Assembly (NCBI GenBank): GCA_902551445.1
Contig: CACDDB010000004.1
Location: 1 to 49,312, forward strand
From: an uncultured Pelagibacteraceae bacterium
GTDB lineage: Bacteria; Pseudomonadota; Alphaproteobacteria; Pelagibacterales; Pelagibacteraceae
Length of the DNA stretch: 49,312 nt
Reading direction: 5' to 3'
The notes under the pieces were generated by a model. That model was not told the origin of the DNA. It saw nothing but the letters and a program-made list of their open reading frames with translations, and did not search any database. The position numbers and the translations under genes are program-made. Positions 41,328 to 49,312 of this stretch are shown one piece after another (within the stretch, counting starts at the first letter, position 1; the number at the start of each line of letters is the position of its first letter).

Positions 41328-42673
41328 TCAGAAAAATACAAATTACTATATTATTAATATTATTTTTTTTTCCTAATAAAGTTCACTCTTTAATTGAGGT
41401 TGATATTACTAGAGGTAATTTAAATCCTCTTCCAATTGCAGTATCTCCATTATTTTCTGATGAAAAAACTATAAATAATGGAAAAACAGAACTAGAAATA
41501 AGTGATATTGGTTCAGAAATTTCAAAAATTGTAGAGAACAATTTAAGGAGATCAGGATTGTTTAACCCTTTAGATAAAAAAGCATTTTTGCAAAAACCTG
41601 ACATTGCACATTTTAAACCACGATTTGAAGATTGGGGATTGATAAAAGCGCAAGCATTAATTACAGGAAAAGTTTCATTAAAAGAAGATAAATTAAAAGT
41701 AGAATTTAGACTTTGGGATGTTCTTGCAGGAAGAGAAATGGTTGCTTTAGCTTTTACAACGGTTCCTAATAATTGGAGAAGAGTTGGGCATATTATAACT
41801 GATAAAGTTTATGAAAGACTCACTGGTGAGAAAGGTTATTTTGATACAAGAATTATATACGTTTCTGAAAAAGGGCCAAAAACTAGAAGAATTAAAAGAC
41901 TTGCGATAATGGATCAAGACGGTTTTAATACTAAATATCTTACTTTAGGAAATGAATTGGTGCTTACACCAAGATTTAATCCTACAAACCAGATGGTAAC
42001 TTATTTGTCATATTTTAAAAATTTGCCAAGAGTATACCTCTTGGATATTGAAACAGGTTTACAGGAAGTTGTTGGAGATTTTCCAGGAATGACATTTGCC
42101 CCTAGATTTTCACCAGATGGAAAAAAAATCATAATGAGTTTTGCTAAAGATGGAAATTCTGAAATTTATACAATGGATCTTGAAAATAGAATTGTTGAAA
42201 AGCTCACCAATCATCCTTCAATAGATACTTCTCCTTCTTTCTCACCAAATGGCAAATATATTGCATTTAATTCTGATAGAAGTGGGTATCAGCAAATATA
42301 TACTATGAAAAGTAATGGAAAATCTGTAAAAAGAATTTCTTTTGGAAAAGGTTTGTATGGTACGCCCGTTTGGTCTCCAAGAGGTGATCTGATAGCTTTT
42401 ACTAAACTACATAAGGGAAAATTTTATATTGGAGTAATGAGAACAGATGGAACAGGCGAGAGGTTGCTTACAGAAAACTATTATCAAGAGGCACCTTCAT
42501 GGTCACCAAATGGCAGGGTTTTAATTTTTTATAGAGAAACCAAATCAGACAGTGAAGGCAAGGGATTTTCAGCAAAATTGTGGTCTATTGATTTGACCGG
42601 TTATAATGAGAGATTGGTTGAAACTGAGACAGATGCATCTGACCCATCTTGGTCATCTTTATTGAGTAATTAG
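41324..42673 (+). CDS. tolB: Tol-Pal system beta-propeller protein TolB
   Basis: A 449-residue periplasmic protein. Residues 1-22 are a signal peptide ([14 protein letters not shown]). [18 protein letters not shown] and [16 protein letters not shown] form the N-terminal domain whose end contacts TolA. Six propeller repeats follow, recognisable by S-P-x-G-x/F-S-P-D-G motifs: [54 protein letters not shown]. TolB binds Pal and the outer membrane. Residue spacing and length are normal for alphaproteobacteria. The following 99-base gap contains no gene. Confidence 0.96.
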   Translation: MIRKIQITILLILFFFPNKVHSLIEVDITRGNLNPLPIAVSPLFSDEKTINNGKTELEISDIGSEISKIVENNLRRSGLFNPLDKKAFLQKPDIAHFKPRFEDWGLIKAQALITGKVSLKEDKLKVEFRLWDVLAGREMVALAFTTVPNNWRRVGHIITDKVYERLTGEKGYFDTRIIYVSEKGPKTRRIKRLAIMDQDGFNTKYLTLGNELVLTPRFNPTNQMVTYLSYFKNLPRVYLLDIETGLQEVVGDFPGMTFAPRFSPDGKKIIMSFAKDGNSEIYTMDLENRIVEKLTNHPSIDTSPSFSPNGKYIAFNSDRSGYQQIYTMKSNGKSVKRISFGKGLYGTPVWSPRGDLIAFTKLHKGKFYIGVMRTDGTGERLLTENYYQEAPSWSPNGRVLIFYRETKSDSEGKGFSAKLWSIDLTGYNERLVETETDASDPSWSSLLSN

Positions 42674-42705
42674 CACTAAAAATGAAAAAAAATACTAATA
42701 AAAAG

Positions 42706-42772
42706 TTGATTTTTAAGCTTGAAAGTTCTAATTAGTTGTGAAAAAGTCCAATAAAAGATTTAAGGAGCGATA
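42706..42772 (+). promoter_or_regulatory. Possible pal promoter and ribosome-binding site
   Basis: TTGATT at 42706-42711 is followed 15-16 bases later by TCTAAT/CTAATT near 42727-42733, a weak -35/-10 pair. A strong AAGGAG ribosome-binding site lies shortly before the pal ATG (taaggagcgataatg). The 99-base gap after tolB would allow pal to be made independently in larger amounts, as is usual for the abundant lipoprotein. The -10 is poor, so the promoter is tentative while the ribosome-binding site is clear. Confidence 0.4.
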
Positions 42773-43255
42773 ATGAATTTAGTCAAAATTTTAAAAAATG
42801 CCTTTTTAGTAGTGTTGTTTAGTTTTGTGCTTTCTGCATGTGCAACAAAAACTAAGCAAATGGGATCGCAACTTCAAGGCGATGTATATACAGGAACAGA
42901 CACTGTGGAGTATTTAGCAAAAGGAGTTCCTGACAGAGTATTTTTTGCAACAAACGAGTCAATTTTAACAACTCGTTCAAGAGACACATTAAGAAAACAA
43001 GCTGCATGGTTAAGAAAAAATCCAAGCATAAATGTTGTATTGGAAGGTCATGCTGACGAAAGAGGAACAAGAGAATATAACTTGGCACTAGGAGAAAGAA
43101 GAGCAAATGCTGCTAAGGATTATTTAATGACTTATGGAGTTTCTTCAAACAGAATTTCTGTAATTAGCTATGGAAAAGAAAGACCAGTGGATTCAGGATC
43201 AAACCCACTTTCTTGGTCAAAAAATAGAAGAGCTGTTACAGTAAAAGCTAATTAA
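42773..43255 (+). CDS. pal: Peptidoglycan-associated lipoprotein Pal
   Basis: A 160-residue lipoprotein. The signal sequence ends in the lipobox LSAC, with Cys23 as the lipid-modified residue. The OmpA-like domain has VFFATNESILTTRSRDTL, VVLEGHADERGTREYNLALGERRA (peptidoglycan-binding motif with the Asp and Arg for diaminopimelate) and ISVISYGKERPV, with WSKNRRAV at the end. Pal ties the outer membrane to peptidoglycan and cycles with TolB. An intrinsic terminator starts 20 bases after the stop. Confidence 0.97.
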   Translation: MNLVKILKNAFLVVLFSFVLSACATKTKQMGSQLQGDVYTGTDTVEYLAKGVPDRVFFATNESILTTRSRDTLRKQAAWLRKNPSINVVLEGHADERGTREYNLALGERRANAAKDYLMTYGVSSNRISVISYGKERPVDSGSNPLSWSKNRRAVTVKAN

Positions 43256-43274
43256 AAAATAATATAAATATAAT

Positions 43275-43312
43275 AGACCCTGAGAATTATATATTTTCAG
43301 GGTCTTTTTTTT
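43275..43312 (+). terminator. Rho-independent terminator after pal
   Basis: agaccctgagaa (43275-43286) pairs with ttttcagggtct (43294-43305) across a short loop, with one G-T pair, followed by a run of eight T residues (43305-43312). It is the clearest intrinsic terminator in the window. It should end the tol-pal transcript before cpoB. Confidence 0.85.
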
Positions 43313-43339
43313 GCCATCATTTTACTTACAAATCAAATA

Positions 43340-44359
43340 ATGTTTTTTTCGAAGAAAAAATTATTGTTATTAGTTACTTTAATTTTATCAGCAGTTGTAT
43401 CGCCAGAGCTAAAAGCAGAAAGTAACGAAATTAATGAAGTTTTAGAAAAAATTCAAAAGGATTTACGTACACTAGAAAAAGCAGTTTATGCATCAGATTC
43501 TTTTTCTAATACAATCTCACTATCTGATAAAAATGATTCTAACACAAACCTAGACCTTGATCAAAATTCTGAAGAAGTTTTAACAAGACATTTATTGAAA
43601 CTTTCGGAAATTGAAACACAGTTTCAAAAACTAACAAACAAGTTTGAGGAAATAAATTTTAAATTAGATAAATTGTCCACAAGATTATCAAAAGTACAAG
43701 CGGACAATCAATTAAGGTTCCAGCAATTAGAAAATAATACTGCATTAAATAATAATTTAGAAAACCAAGAAGTATCTTCTATAAATGCTGAAGATGGTAA
43801 AGAAGAAATTTTACCAGGCTCTTCCCAGCCTCAAGATTTAGGTTCTATATCTTATAAAGATAGTGAAACAGATTTGAAAGTCCAGCAAACCCAATCAATT
43901 GACTCAACAACAACAGTATTAACAGAAACATTTGAGTCAGAAGAAAAAATTCTTCCAAATGTTACACCTGAAAAACAATATGAGTTTGCAACAAGTTTTT
44001 TAAAAGTTGGAGATTATAACACAGCGGAAAGGGCTTTTAGGGAATTTGTTATTAGTAATTCGGAACATAATCTCGCAGGAAATGCTCAATATTGGTATGC
44101 AGAAACTTTTAGAATAAGACAGCTTTATACAGACGCAGCCTCAGCTTATCTTGAAGGTTATCAAAAGTATCCAAAAAGTGAAAAGGGTCCTATAAATTTA
44201 TTAAAACTTGGAGTATCATTGGTCCAGATAGGAGAAAAAGATCAAGGATGTTTGATGATTACAGGCGTTAAAAAGGAATATCCAAAAGCTGATCAGTCAA
44301 TTCTTCAAAAAGCAAAATATGAAGAAAAAAAGTTTGAGTGTAAAAAAGAAAAATCATAA
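43340..44359 (+). CDS. cpoB: Tol-Pal coordinator CpoB (YbgF)
   Basis: A 339-residue periplasmic protein. Residues 1-27 are a signal peptide (LLLLVTLILSAVVSPELKA). Residues ~30-135 contain a coiled coil (VLEKIQKDLRTLEKAV; LKLSEIETQFQKLTNKFEEI; RLSKVQADNQLRFQQLE), the trimerisation part. An acidic, Ser/Thr-rich linker follows. The C-terminal ~120 residues are TPR repeats: EKQYEFATSFLKVGDYNTAERAF, GNAQYWYAETFRIRQLYTDAASAYLEG and PINLLKLGVSLVQIGEKDQGC. CpoB coordinates peptidoglycan synthesis with outer-membrane constriction. The pal terminator suggests it has its own promoter, within 43313-43339 or read-through. Confidence 0.92.
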   Translation: MFFSKKKLLLLVTLILSAVVSPELKAESNEINEVLEKIQKDLRTLEKAVYASDSFSNTISLSDKNDSNTNLDLDQNSEEVLTRHLLKLSEIETQFQKLTNKFEEINFKLDKLSTRLSKVQADNQLRFQQLENNTALNNNLENQEVSSINAEDGKEEILPGSSQPQDLGSISYKDSETDLKVQQTQSIDSTTTVLTETFESEEKILPNVTPEKQYEFATSFLKVGDYNTAERAFREFVISNSEHNLAGNAQYWYAETFRIRQLYTDAASAYLEGYQKYPKSEKGPINLLKLGVSLVQIGEKDQGCLMITGVKKEYPKADQSILQKAKYEEKKFECKKEKS

Positions 44360-45377
44360 TAATTTTATATTAGATAATTTAAAGTTTTCAAAAATAAAAC
44401 ATATATATAAGGAATTTGAGAGCACTTTAGATATTTATTTAAATGATAAAAATATTGCTATTGGTGTTTCAGGCGGACCGGATAGTTTATCATTATGTTA
44501 TTTTGCAAAATGTTATGCTTTAAAAAATAATATTAAACTATATTTTTATATTGTTGATCATAAAATAAGAAAAAATTCAACAAGTGAGGCTCTAAAAGTA
44601 AAATCTATCCTAAGGCCTTTAAAATCAGAATGTAAAATTTTAGAGTGGAAAGGGAAAAAACCAAAAAAAAATTTACAATCTGTGGCAAGAAAGAACAGAT
44701 ATTTTTTGTTAAAAAAACAATGTAAAAAAGATAATGTAAAAACTATCCTTCTGGGCCATCATTTAGAAGATTTATATGAGAATTTTTTTATTAGGTTATC
44801 TCGTGGTTCTGGACTAAATGGCTTGTTATCTTTTTATGAAATAGAAAAAAATACAAATGAAAGTATAAAAATACTTAGACCATTAATAAATAATAACAAA
44901 AAAGATTTAATTTATACTGCAAAAAAAGTTTTCAATTTCTATGTTAATGATCCTTCAAATCATAATGAAAAATTTAAAAGAATTAGATTTAGAAAATTAA
45001 TCAATAGTATTAAAGATGAAGGATTTGATGAAAATAAATTTAAATTAACCTTAAAAAATCTGAAAGAGTCAAATACATCTATTAATTTTTATGTAAAAAG
45101 AAATATTTTATTAAACTCAACTTATATGAAGAAAAATTCTTTTTATTTATTGAACTCAAGTTTTTTTAAAGAAGCTAATGAAGTTGTATTTAGATCATTT
45201 GCTTTAATTCTAAACAAAGTAGGAGAAAGATACTATAATGCTAGAGGTAAAAGCATTAGCCTAATGTTAAATAAAATTAGAGAAAAAAATTTTCTTAAAT
45301 CTACATTATCTGGGTGTATTATTGAAAAAGTAGGTAATTCTATTAAAATTTCAAAGGAAAATAATGAAAAACTTTAA
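44319..45377 (+). CDS. tilS: tRNA(Ile)-lysidine synthase
   Basis: A 352-residue N-type ATP pyrophosphatase. [19 protein letters not shown] is the PP-loop, [12 protein letters not shown] the next strand with the conserved V-D-H, and [26 protein letters not shown] the L-G-H-x-x-x-D motif. [12 protein letters not shown] and [18 protein letters not shown] (N-D-x-S-N...R-x-R) are diagnostic of TilS. It lacks most of the C-terminal extension of the 430-residue E. coli enzyme. It modifies C34 of the CAU-anticodon tRNA-Ile so that AUA is read as isoleucine, important in this AT-rich genome. The ATG overlaps cpoB by 41 bases. Confidence 0.92.
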   Translation: MKKKSLSVKKKNHNNFILDNLKFSKIKHIYKEFESTLDIYLNDKNIAIGVSGGPDSLSLCYFAKCYALKNNIKLYFYIVDHKIRKNSTSEALKVKSILRPLKSECKILEWKGKKPKKNLQSVARKNRYFLLKKQCKKDNVKTILLGHHLEDLYENFFIRLSRGSGLNGLLSFYEIEKNTNESIKILRPLINNNKKDLIYTAKKVFNFYVNDPSNHNEKFKRIRFRKLINSIKDEGFDENKFKLTLKNLKESNTSINFYVKRNILLNSTYMKKNSFYLLNSSFFKEANEVVFRSFALILNKVGERYYNARGKSISLMLNKIREKNFLKSTLSGCIIEKVGNSIKISKENNEKL

Positions 45378-45430
45378 AAATGCCACAAAATGGCACTTGT
45401 TTAATTCGTAATAATTCTTACTTTAAGGTT

Positions 45431-47323
45431 ATGAATTTTAAAAATCTAGCAATGTGGGCAATTATAGTTGTAATGACCATTGGTCTGTACAATATGTTCA
45501 ATAACTCTAATAGAACTATTAACAATAATAATAAAATTATCTTCTCAGAATTTTTATCTGAAGTGGACAATGGAAGAGTTGTTCAAGTTGAAATTCAAGG
45601 AAATAATATTAAAGGAGTTATGTCTAATGGTGAAAGATTTACAACATATTCTCCGAACGATCCAAATTTAATAGAAAAATTATCGTCTAAAGGAGTTAGC
45701 ATTTCTGCTTCTCCAACAGAAGAAAAAATGCCATCATTATTTGGAGTTCTTCTATCTTGGTTTCCTATGTTACTTTTAATCGCAGTTTGGATTTTCTTTA
45801 TGAGACAAATGCAAGGAGGCAAGGGAGGCGCAATGGGTTTTGGCAGATCAAAAGCTAAAATGATGAATCAATTAAAAGGAAAAGTAAATTTTAATGACGT
45901 AGCTGGAGTAGATGAAGCAAAAGAAGAACTTGAAGAAGTTGTAGAATTTTTAAAAGATCCAAAAAAATTTAGTAGACTTGGGGGAAAGATACCAAGAGGC
46001 GCTTTATTAGTTGGTCCTCCAGGTACAGGAAAAACTTTATTAGCCAGGGCTGTTGCAGGCGAAGCTGGTGTACCTTTTTTTACAATTTCAGGTTCTGACT
46101 TTGTAGAAATGTTTGTTGGAGTTGGAGCATCAAGAGTAAGAGATATGTTTGATCAAGGTAAAAAGAATGCTCCTTGTATAATATTTATAGATGAAATCGA
46201 TGCGGTAGGGAGAAGTAGAGGAGCTGGACTTGGTGGAGGAAACGATGAAAGAGAACAGACGCTTAACCAATTACTTGTTGAAATGGATGGCTTTGATACA
46301 AACGAAGGAGTAATTATAATTGCAGCAACAAACAGACCTGATGTACTAGATCCTGCATTATTAAGACCCGGGAGATTTGATAGACAAGTGGTTGTTTCAC
46401 TTCCAGATATTATAGGTAGAGAAAAAATTTTAAAAGTTCATGCAAAAAAGATTTCAATGGCGCCGGATGTTAATCTTAGAACAATTGCTAGAGGAACTCC
46501 TGGTTTTTCAGGAGCTGATCTAGCGAATTTAGTAAATGAATCAGCTTTATTAGCCGCTAGAAAGAATAAAAGAATTGTTACATATCAAGAATTTGAAGAA
46601 GCAAAAGACAAAGTTATGATGGGAGCTGAAAGAAGATCAATGGTAATGACAGATGAAGAGAAGAAACTAACCGCTTATCATGAAGCTGGTCATGCAGTAG
46701 TAACGATAAATGAAAAAGCAGCATATCCTATTCACAAAGCAACAATTATTCCAAGAGGTAGAGCATTAGGTATGGTAATGCAGCTTCCTGAAAAAGATGA
46801 GTTATCTCAAACTAGAGAACAATTACATGCTCAAATGGCAATTGCAATGGGAGGACGTGTAGCTGAGGAAATTATTTTTGGATGGGATAAAGTTACAACT
46901 GGAGCAGCAAGTGACATTGAACAGGCTACAAAAAGAGCAAGAGCAATGGTTATGAGAGCTGGACTAAGTAAAGAACTCGGACCAATTGCTTATGGAGAAA
47001 ACGAAGAAGAAGTATTTTTAGGTAGATCAGTTGCAAGACAGCAAAATATGTCAGAAGAAACTGCAAGAAAAGTAGACTCCGAAATTAAAAAAATTGTAGA
47101 AGAAGGTTACGAAAGAGCAAAAAAAGTTTTAAATGAAAAAATTGATGATTTACACAAGTTAGCCAAAGCGCTTTTGGTTTATGAAACGCTCACTGGAGAT
47201 GAAATTAAAGATTTAATTCAAAAAAACATTTATCCAAGCAATAAGGAAGATTTAAAAGTTGAAGACGACAACCAGGATTCAGCTCTTGGATCTATTGGAC
47301 TTAAGCCAAAAATTATACATTAA
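45431..47323 (+). CDS. ftsH: ATP-dependent zinc metalloprotease FtsH
   Basis: A membrane-bound AAA+ protease of 630 residues. I take the ATG at 45431, giving [14 protein letters not shown] as in other alphaproteobacteria; the frame could start 17 codons earlier at 45380, adding an unusual polar leader. Two membrane helices flank a small periplasmic domain. GPPGTGKT (around residue 195) is Walker [13 protein letters not shown] Walker [19 protein letters not shown] the second region of homology, and HEAGH (around 417) the zinc site, with a distal Asp in the S-D-I-E-Q segment. It degrades membrane and regulatory proteins. The last ~40 residues are variable. Confidence 0.97.
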   Translation: MNFKNLAMWAIIVVMTIGLYNMFNNSNRTINNNNKIIFSEFLSEVDNGRVVQVEIQGNNIKGVMSNGERFTTYSPNDPNLIEKLSSKGVSISASPTEEKMPSLFGVLLSWFPMLLLIAVWIFFMRQMQGGKGGAMGFGRSKAKMMNQLKGKVNFNDVAGVDEAKEELEEVVEFLKDPKKFSRLGGKIPRGALLVGPPGTGKTLLARAVAGEAGVPFFTISGSDFVEMFVGVGASRVRDMFDQGKKNAPCIIFIDEIDAVGRSRGAGLGGGNDEREQTLNQLLVEMDGFDTNEGVIIIAATNRPDVLDPALLRPGRFDRQVVVSLPDIIGREKILKVHAKKISMAPDVNLRTIARGTPGFSGADLANLVNESALLAARKNKRIVTYQEFEEAKDKVMMGAERRSMVMTDEEKKLTAYHEAGHAVVTINEKAAYPIHKATIIPRGRALGMVMQLPEKDELSQTREQLHAQMAIAMGGRVAEEIIFGWDKVTTGAASDIEQATKRARAMVMRAGLSKELGPIAYGENEEEVFLGRSVARQQNMSEETARKVDSEIKKIVEEGYERAKKVLNEKIDDLHKLAKALLVYETLTGDEIKDLIQKNIYPSNKEDLKVEDDNQDSALGSIGLKPKIIH

Positions 47324-47329
47324 CTTATA

Positions 47330-48382
47330 ATGGAAAAATATTACACAAGAGCGTGTAATTTCTATTATGGATCAATCTCAAAATTAAAGGTAAAAAATAA
47401 ACTAGCATTATCTCTCCACGGATATAAAGATATTTCATTTGATCATTTGGAAGTGATATCTAGAAAGTTTGTTAAAAAAATTTATTTTAAAGACATAAAA
47501 AAATTAAATAAAAATATAAGAAAAAAAGTTTATTCAGATATTAAAAAAATTGTAAAAAAAAAAAAATTTAAAAAATTAAATCTTTTAAAAAAACCATTAA
47601 TAATGGGAATATTAAATTTAACTCCCGACAGTTTCTCTGACGGAGGAAAATATAATAAACAAAACCAAGGAATTAATCATGCAAAAAAATTGATTACTGA
47701 TGGATGTGACATTATTGATGTTGGTGGCGAGTCTACACGTCCAAATTCCAAAACAGTCAATAAAATTATTGAATGGAAAAGAATATATCCAACAATTTCA
47801 AAATTACATAAACTAAAAAAATTTATTTCTTTAGATACAAGAAAATCTTCAATTATGAAAATAGGATTAAAATATGGAGTTAATCTTATAAACGATGTTT
47901 CAGGTTTAGATTATGATTCAACCACAATCAATTTTATGAAAAAATATAAAATCCCATTTGTTATTCATCATATTCAAGGTTCTCCTAAAAATATGCAGAA
48001 TAATCCAAAATATAAAAATGTATTACTTGATATTTATGATTACTTTGAAAACAAAATATCTACTATTAGAAAAAATGGAATAAAGCATAACAATATATTG
48101 ATAGACCCAGGTATTGGATTTGGTAAAAACTTGAAACATAATATTACTCTTATCTCAAAGATTTCCATTTTTCACAGTTTAGGATTTCCTATATTAGTGG
48201 GAGTATCTAGAAAAAAATTTATTAAAGATATATCAGAAGCAAATGATAGCAAAGAAAGAATAGGAGGAACAGTGTCAGCAGCGTTATTTTGTATGCTCCA
48301 AGGAGTACAAATCTTAAGAGTTCACGATGTTAACGAAATTAAACAAAGTATTAAAGTATATAAATCATTAAATAATGACTAA
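47330..48382 (+). CDS. folP: Dihydropteroate synthase with N-terminal extension
   Basis: A 350-residue protein; the typical enzyme has about 270. The catalytic TIM barrel starts near residue 88 with IMGILNLTPDSFSDGGKY. CDIIDVGGESTRPN and SLDTRKSS are the pterin and pABA loops, LINDVSGL follows, and HHIQGSPKNMQNNP, DPGIGFGKNLKHN and GVSRKKFI complete it. It joins pABA to hydroxymethyldihydropterin diphosphate. The first ~85 residues are a small mixed domain (RACNFYYGSISKLKVKNK) with a very lysine-rich linker containing a run of 13 A residues in the DNA. The stop overlaps glmM by 8 bases. Confidence 0.93.
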   Translation: MEKYYTRACNFYYGSISKLKVKNKLALSLHGYKDISFDHLEVISRKFVKKIYFKDIKKLNKNIRKKVYSDIKKIVKKKKFKKLNLLKKPLIMGILNLTPDSFSDGGKYNKQNQGINHAKKLITDGCDIIDVGGESTRPNSKTVNKIIEWKRIYPTISKLHKLKKFISLDTRKSSIMKIGLKYGVNLINDVSGLDYDSTTINFMKKYKIPFVIHHIQGSPKNMQNNPKYKNVLLDIYDYFENKISTIRKNGIKHNNILIDPGIGFGKNLKHNITLISKISIFHSLGFPILVGVSRKKFIKDISEANDSKERIGGTVSAALFCMLQGVQILRVHDVNEIKQSIKVYKSLNND

Positions 48383-49312
48383 GAAATATTTTGGAACTGA
48401 TGGAATTAGAGGAACAGTTAATAAAGGGAATATTAATGGAGAAATGTTTTTTAAATTTGGACTTGCTGCAGGAACATATTTTAAAAATTTAAAAAAAATA
48501 AAACAAACAGCAATTATAGCCAAAGATACAAGATTATCTGGATATACACTTGAACCTGCATTAGTTTCTGGACTGGCATCAGCAGGTATGCATGTTTTTA
48601 CTCTTGGTCCATTGCCGACCAATGGCTTAGCAATGTTAACAAAAAAAATGAAAGCAAATATGGGAATTATGATTACAGCTTCTCATAATCCTTATTACGA
48701 TAATGGTTTAAAACTGTTTGGTCCAGATGGTTTAAAACTTTCTGACAAAATAGAAAAAAAAATTGAAAAATTAATAGATAAAAAAATTAATACAAGTCTA
48801 GCACAACCAAAAATTTTAGGAAGAGTAAAACGTTTAGAAGATGCCAATGATAAATATATTAATATTTTAAAAAATAATTTTCCAAAAAAATTTAGTTTAA
48901 AAGGAATTAAAATAGCAATAGATTGTGCTAATGGTGCGGGATACAAATCGGGACCTGAATTATTTAAATCTCTGGGAGCTAAAGTTTATGATGTAGGAAC
49001 ATCTCCAAACGGTTTAAATATAAATGACAAATGTGGATCTACTTTTCCAAGTAAAATTAGAAACTTAGTAAAAAGAAATAGTGTTGATATAGGGATATCA
49101 CTCGATGGAGATTCTGACAGAGTAATTTTGTGCGATGAAAAAGGTAAAATAATCGATGGAGATCAAATTATTGCAATGTTAGCAAAAAGATGGAAAATAA
49201 AAAAAATACTTAAAGGAGGTGTAATTGGAACATTAATGTCGAATTATGGGCTTCAAAAATTTTTAAAAAAACAAAAAATTAAGTTTATTAGAGCTAACGT
49301 TGGAGACAGATA
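48375..49312 (+). CDS. glmM: Phosphoglucosamine mutase (3' end missing)
   Basis: The frame runs off the window after about 312 of an expected ~445 residues. KYFGTDGIRGTVN is the family's N-terminus, IMITASHNPYYDNGLKLFG contains the phosphorylated serine around residue 100, and GISLDGDSDRVILCDEKG the metal-binding D-G-D-S-D-R. KIAIDCANGAGY and GTSPNGLNIND are also conserved. It converts glucosamine-6-phosphate to glucosamine-1-phosphate for UDP-GlcNAc, the precursor of peptidoglycan and probably of the lipid-linked glycan started by the WecA-like protein. The ATG lies inside the end of folP, so the genes are coupled. Confidence 0.95.
   Translation, partial: MTKKYFGTDGIRGTVNKGNINGEMFFKFGLAAGTYFKNLKKIKQTAIIAKDTRLSGYTLEPALVSGLASAGMHVFTLGPLPTNGLAMLTKKMKANMGIMITASHNPYYDNGLKLFGPDGLKLSDKIEKKIEKLIDKKINTSLAQPKILGRVKRLEDANDKYINILKNNFPKKFSLKGIKIAIDCANGAGYKSGPELFKSLGAKVYDVGTSPNGLNINDKCGSTFPSKIRNLVKRNSVDIGISLDGDSDRVILCDEKGKIIDGDQIIAMLAKRWKIKKILKGGVIGTLMSNYGLQKFLKKQKIKFIRANVGDR

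Noticed and set aside
45380-45430. 17-residue leader of the longest ftsH frame
   Set aside because: FtsH homologues begin close to the first membrane helix; the ATG at 45431 gives that start.
1-49312. CRISPR array, prophage, transposase or integrase
   Set aside because: No regularly spaced repeats, terminal inverted repeats, or recombinase/phage structural motifs were found on either strand; the island carries no visible mobility gene.

Overview
The window looks like a chromosome segment of a SAR11-type alphaproteobacterium (Candidatus Pelagibacterales). The DNA is extremely AT-rich, with almost no intergenic space. Alphaproteobacterial markers are present: a DUF1013/TrcR-type regulator, rpsU beside it, a DUF4164-like/zapA pair, the 5-FCL-ymdB-yebC order and a tol-pal-cpoB operon. 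A 5S rRNA gene directly follows a large block of surface-polysaccharide genes. In described Pelagibacter genomes the hypervariable region HVR2 lies between the 23S and 5S rRNA genes, and the left half of this window fits the 5S-proximal end of such an island.

Region 1 (about 1-23,890) is the island. It holds glycosyltransferases of several folds (GT2, GT4, a fucosyltransferase-like GT-B protein, a STELLO/DUF288-like protein and a multi-membrane GT-C-like protein) and nucleotide-sugar enzymes (gmd, a GDP-L-fucose synthase, a UDP-glucuronate-epimerase-like SDR, two further SDRs). It also holds FkbM and other methyltransferases, a WecA-like lipid-linked sugar-phosphate transferase and an O-antigen ligase/polymerase-like protein. 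Genes lie in short blocks that switch strand often and meet tail-to-tail with almost no spacer. gmd plus fcl would supply GDP-L-fucose. A tightly coupled block at 10,840-16,271 carries a small membrane protein with a DPGTG motif, a NoeA-like methyltransferase with a kinase-like N-terminal part, a sulfatase-superfamily membrane protein, a GT2 enzyme and a polytopic membrane protein. It is the best candidate here for a little-described surface-modification module. No flippase or ABC exporter gene is seen in this part of the island.

Region 2 (about 23,930-27,810) is the border and start of the core. The 5S rRNA has a good promoter ending right at its 5' end. It is followed 11 nt later by rpmJ, then pntAA-pntAB-pntB (proton-translocating transhydrogenase) and transaldolase.

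Region 3 (35,988 down to 27,733, minus strand) is one long, probably co-transcribed run: tkt, gap, pgk, class I fba, thiE, efp, suhB, rpmE, trcR, rpsU and initiator tRNA-fMet. It combines central carbon metabolism with translation genes. rpsU appears to start at a rare ATT codon behind a GGAGG site.

Region 4 (36,043-49,312, plus strand) carries a coiled-coil/zapA division pair, 5-formyl-THF cyclo-ligase, ymdB-like, yebC and a RuvC-like nuclease in the place where ruvC usually sits. Then come tolQ-tolR-tolA-tolB-pal (with an intrinsic terminator after pal), cpoB, tilS, ftsH, folP and the first two thirds of glmM, which runs off the window. The first gene of the window, a sugar-dehydrogenase-like protein, is also cut by the edge. 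No gene-free stretch exceeds about 105 bases. No insertion sequence, prophage or CRISPR array was seen.
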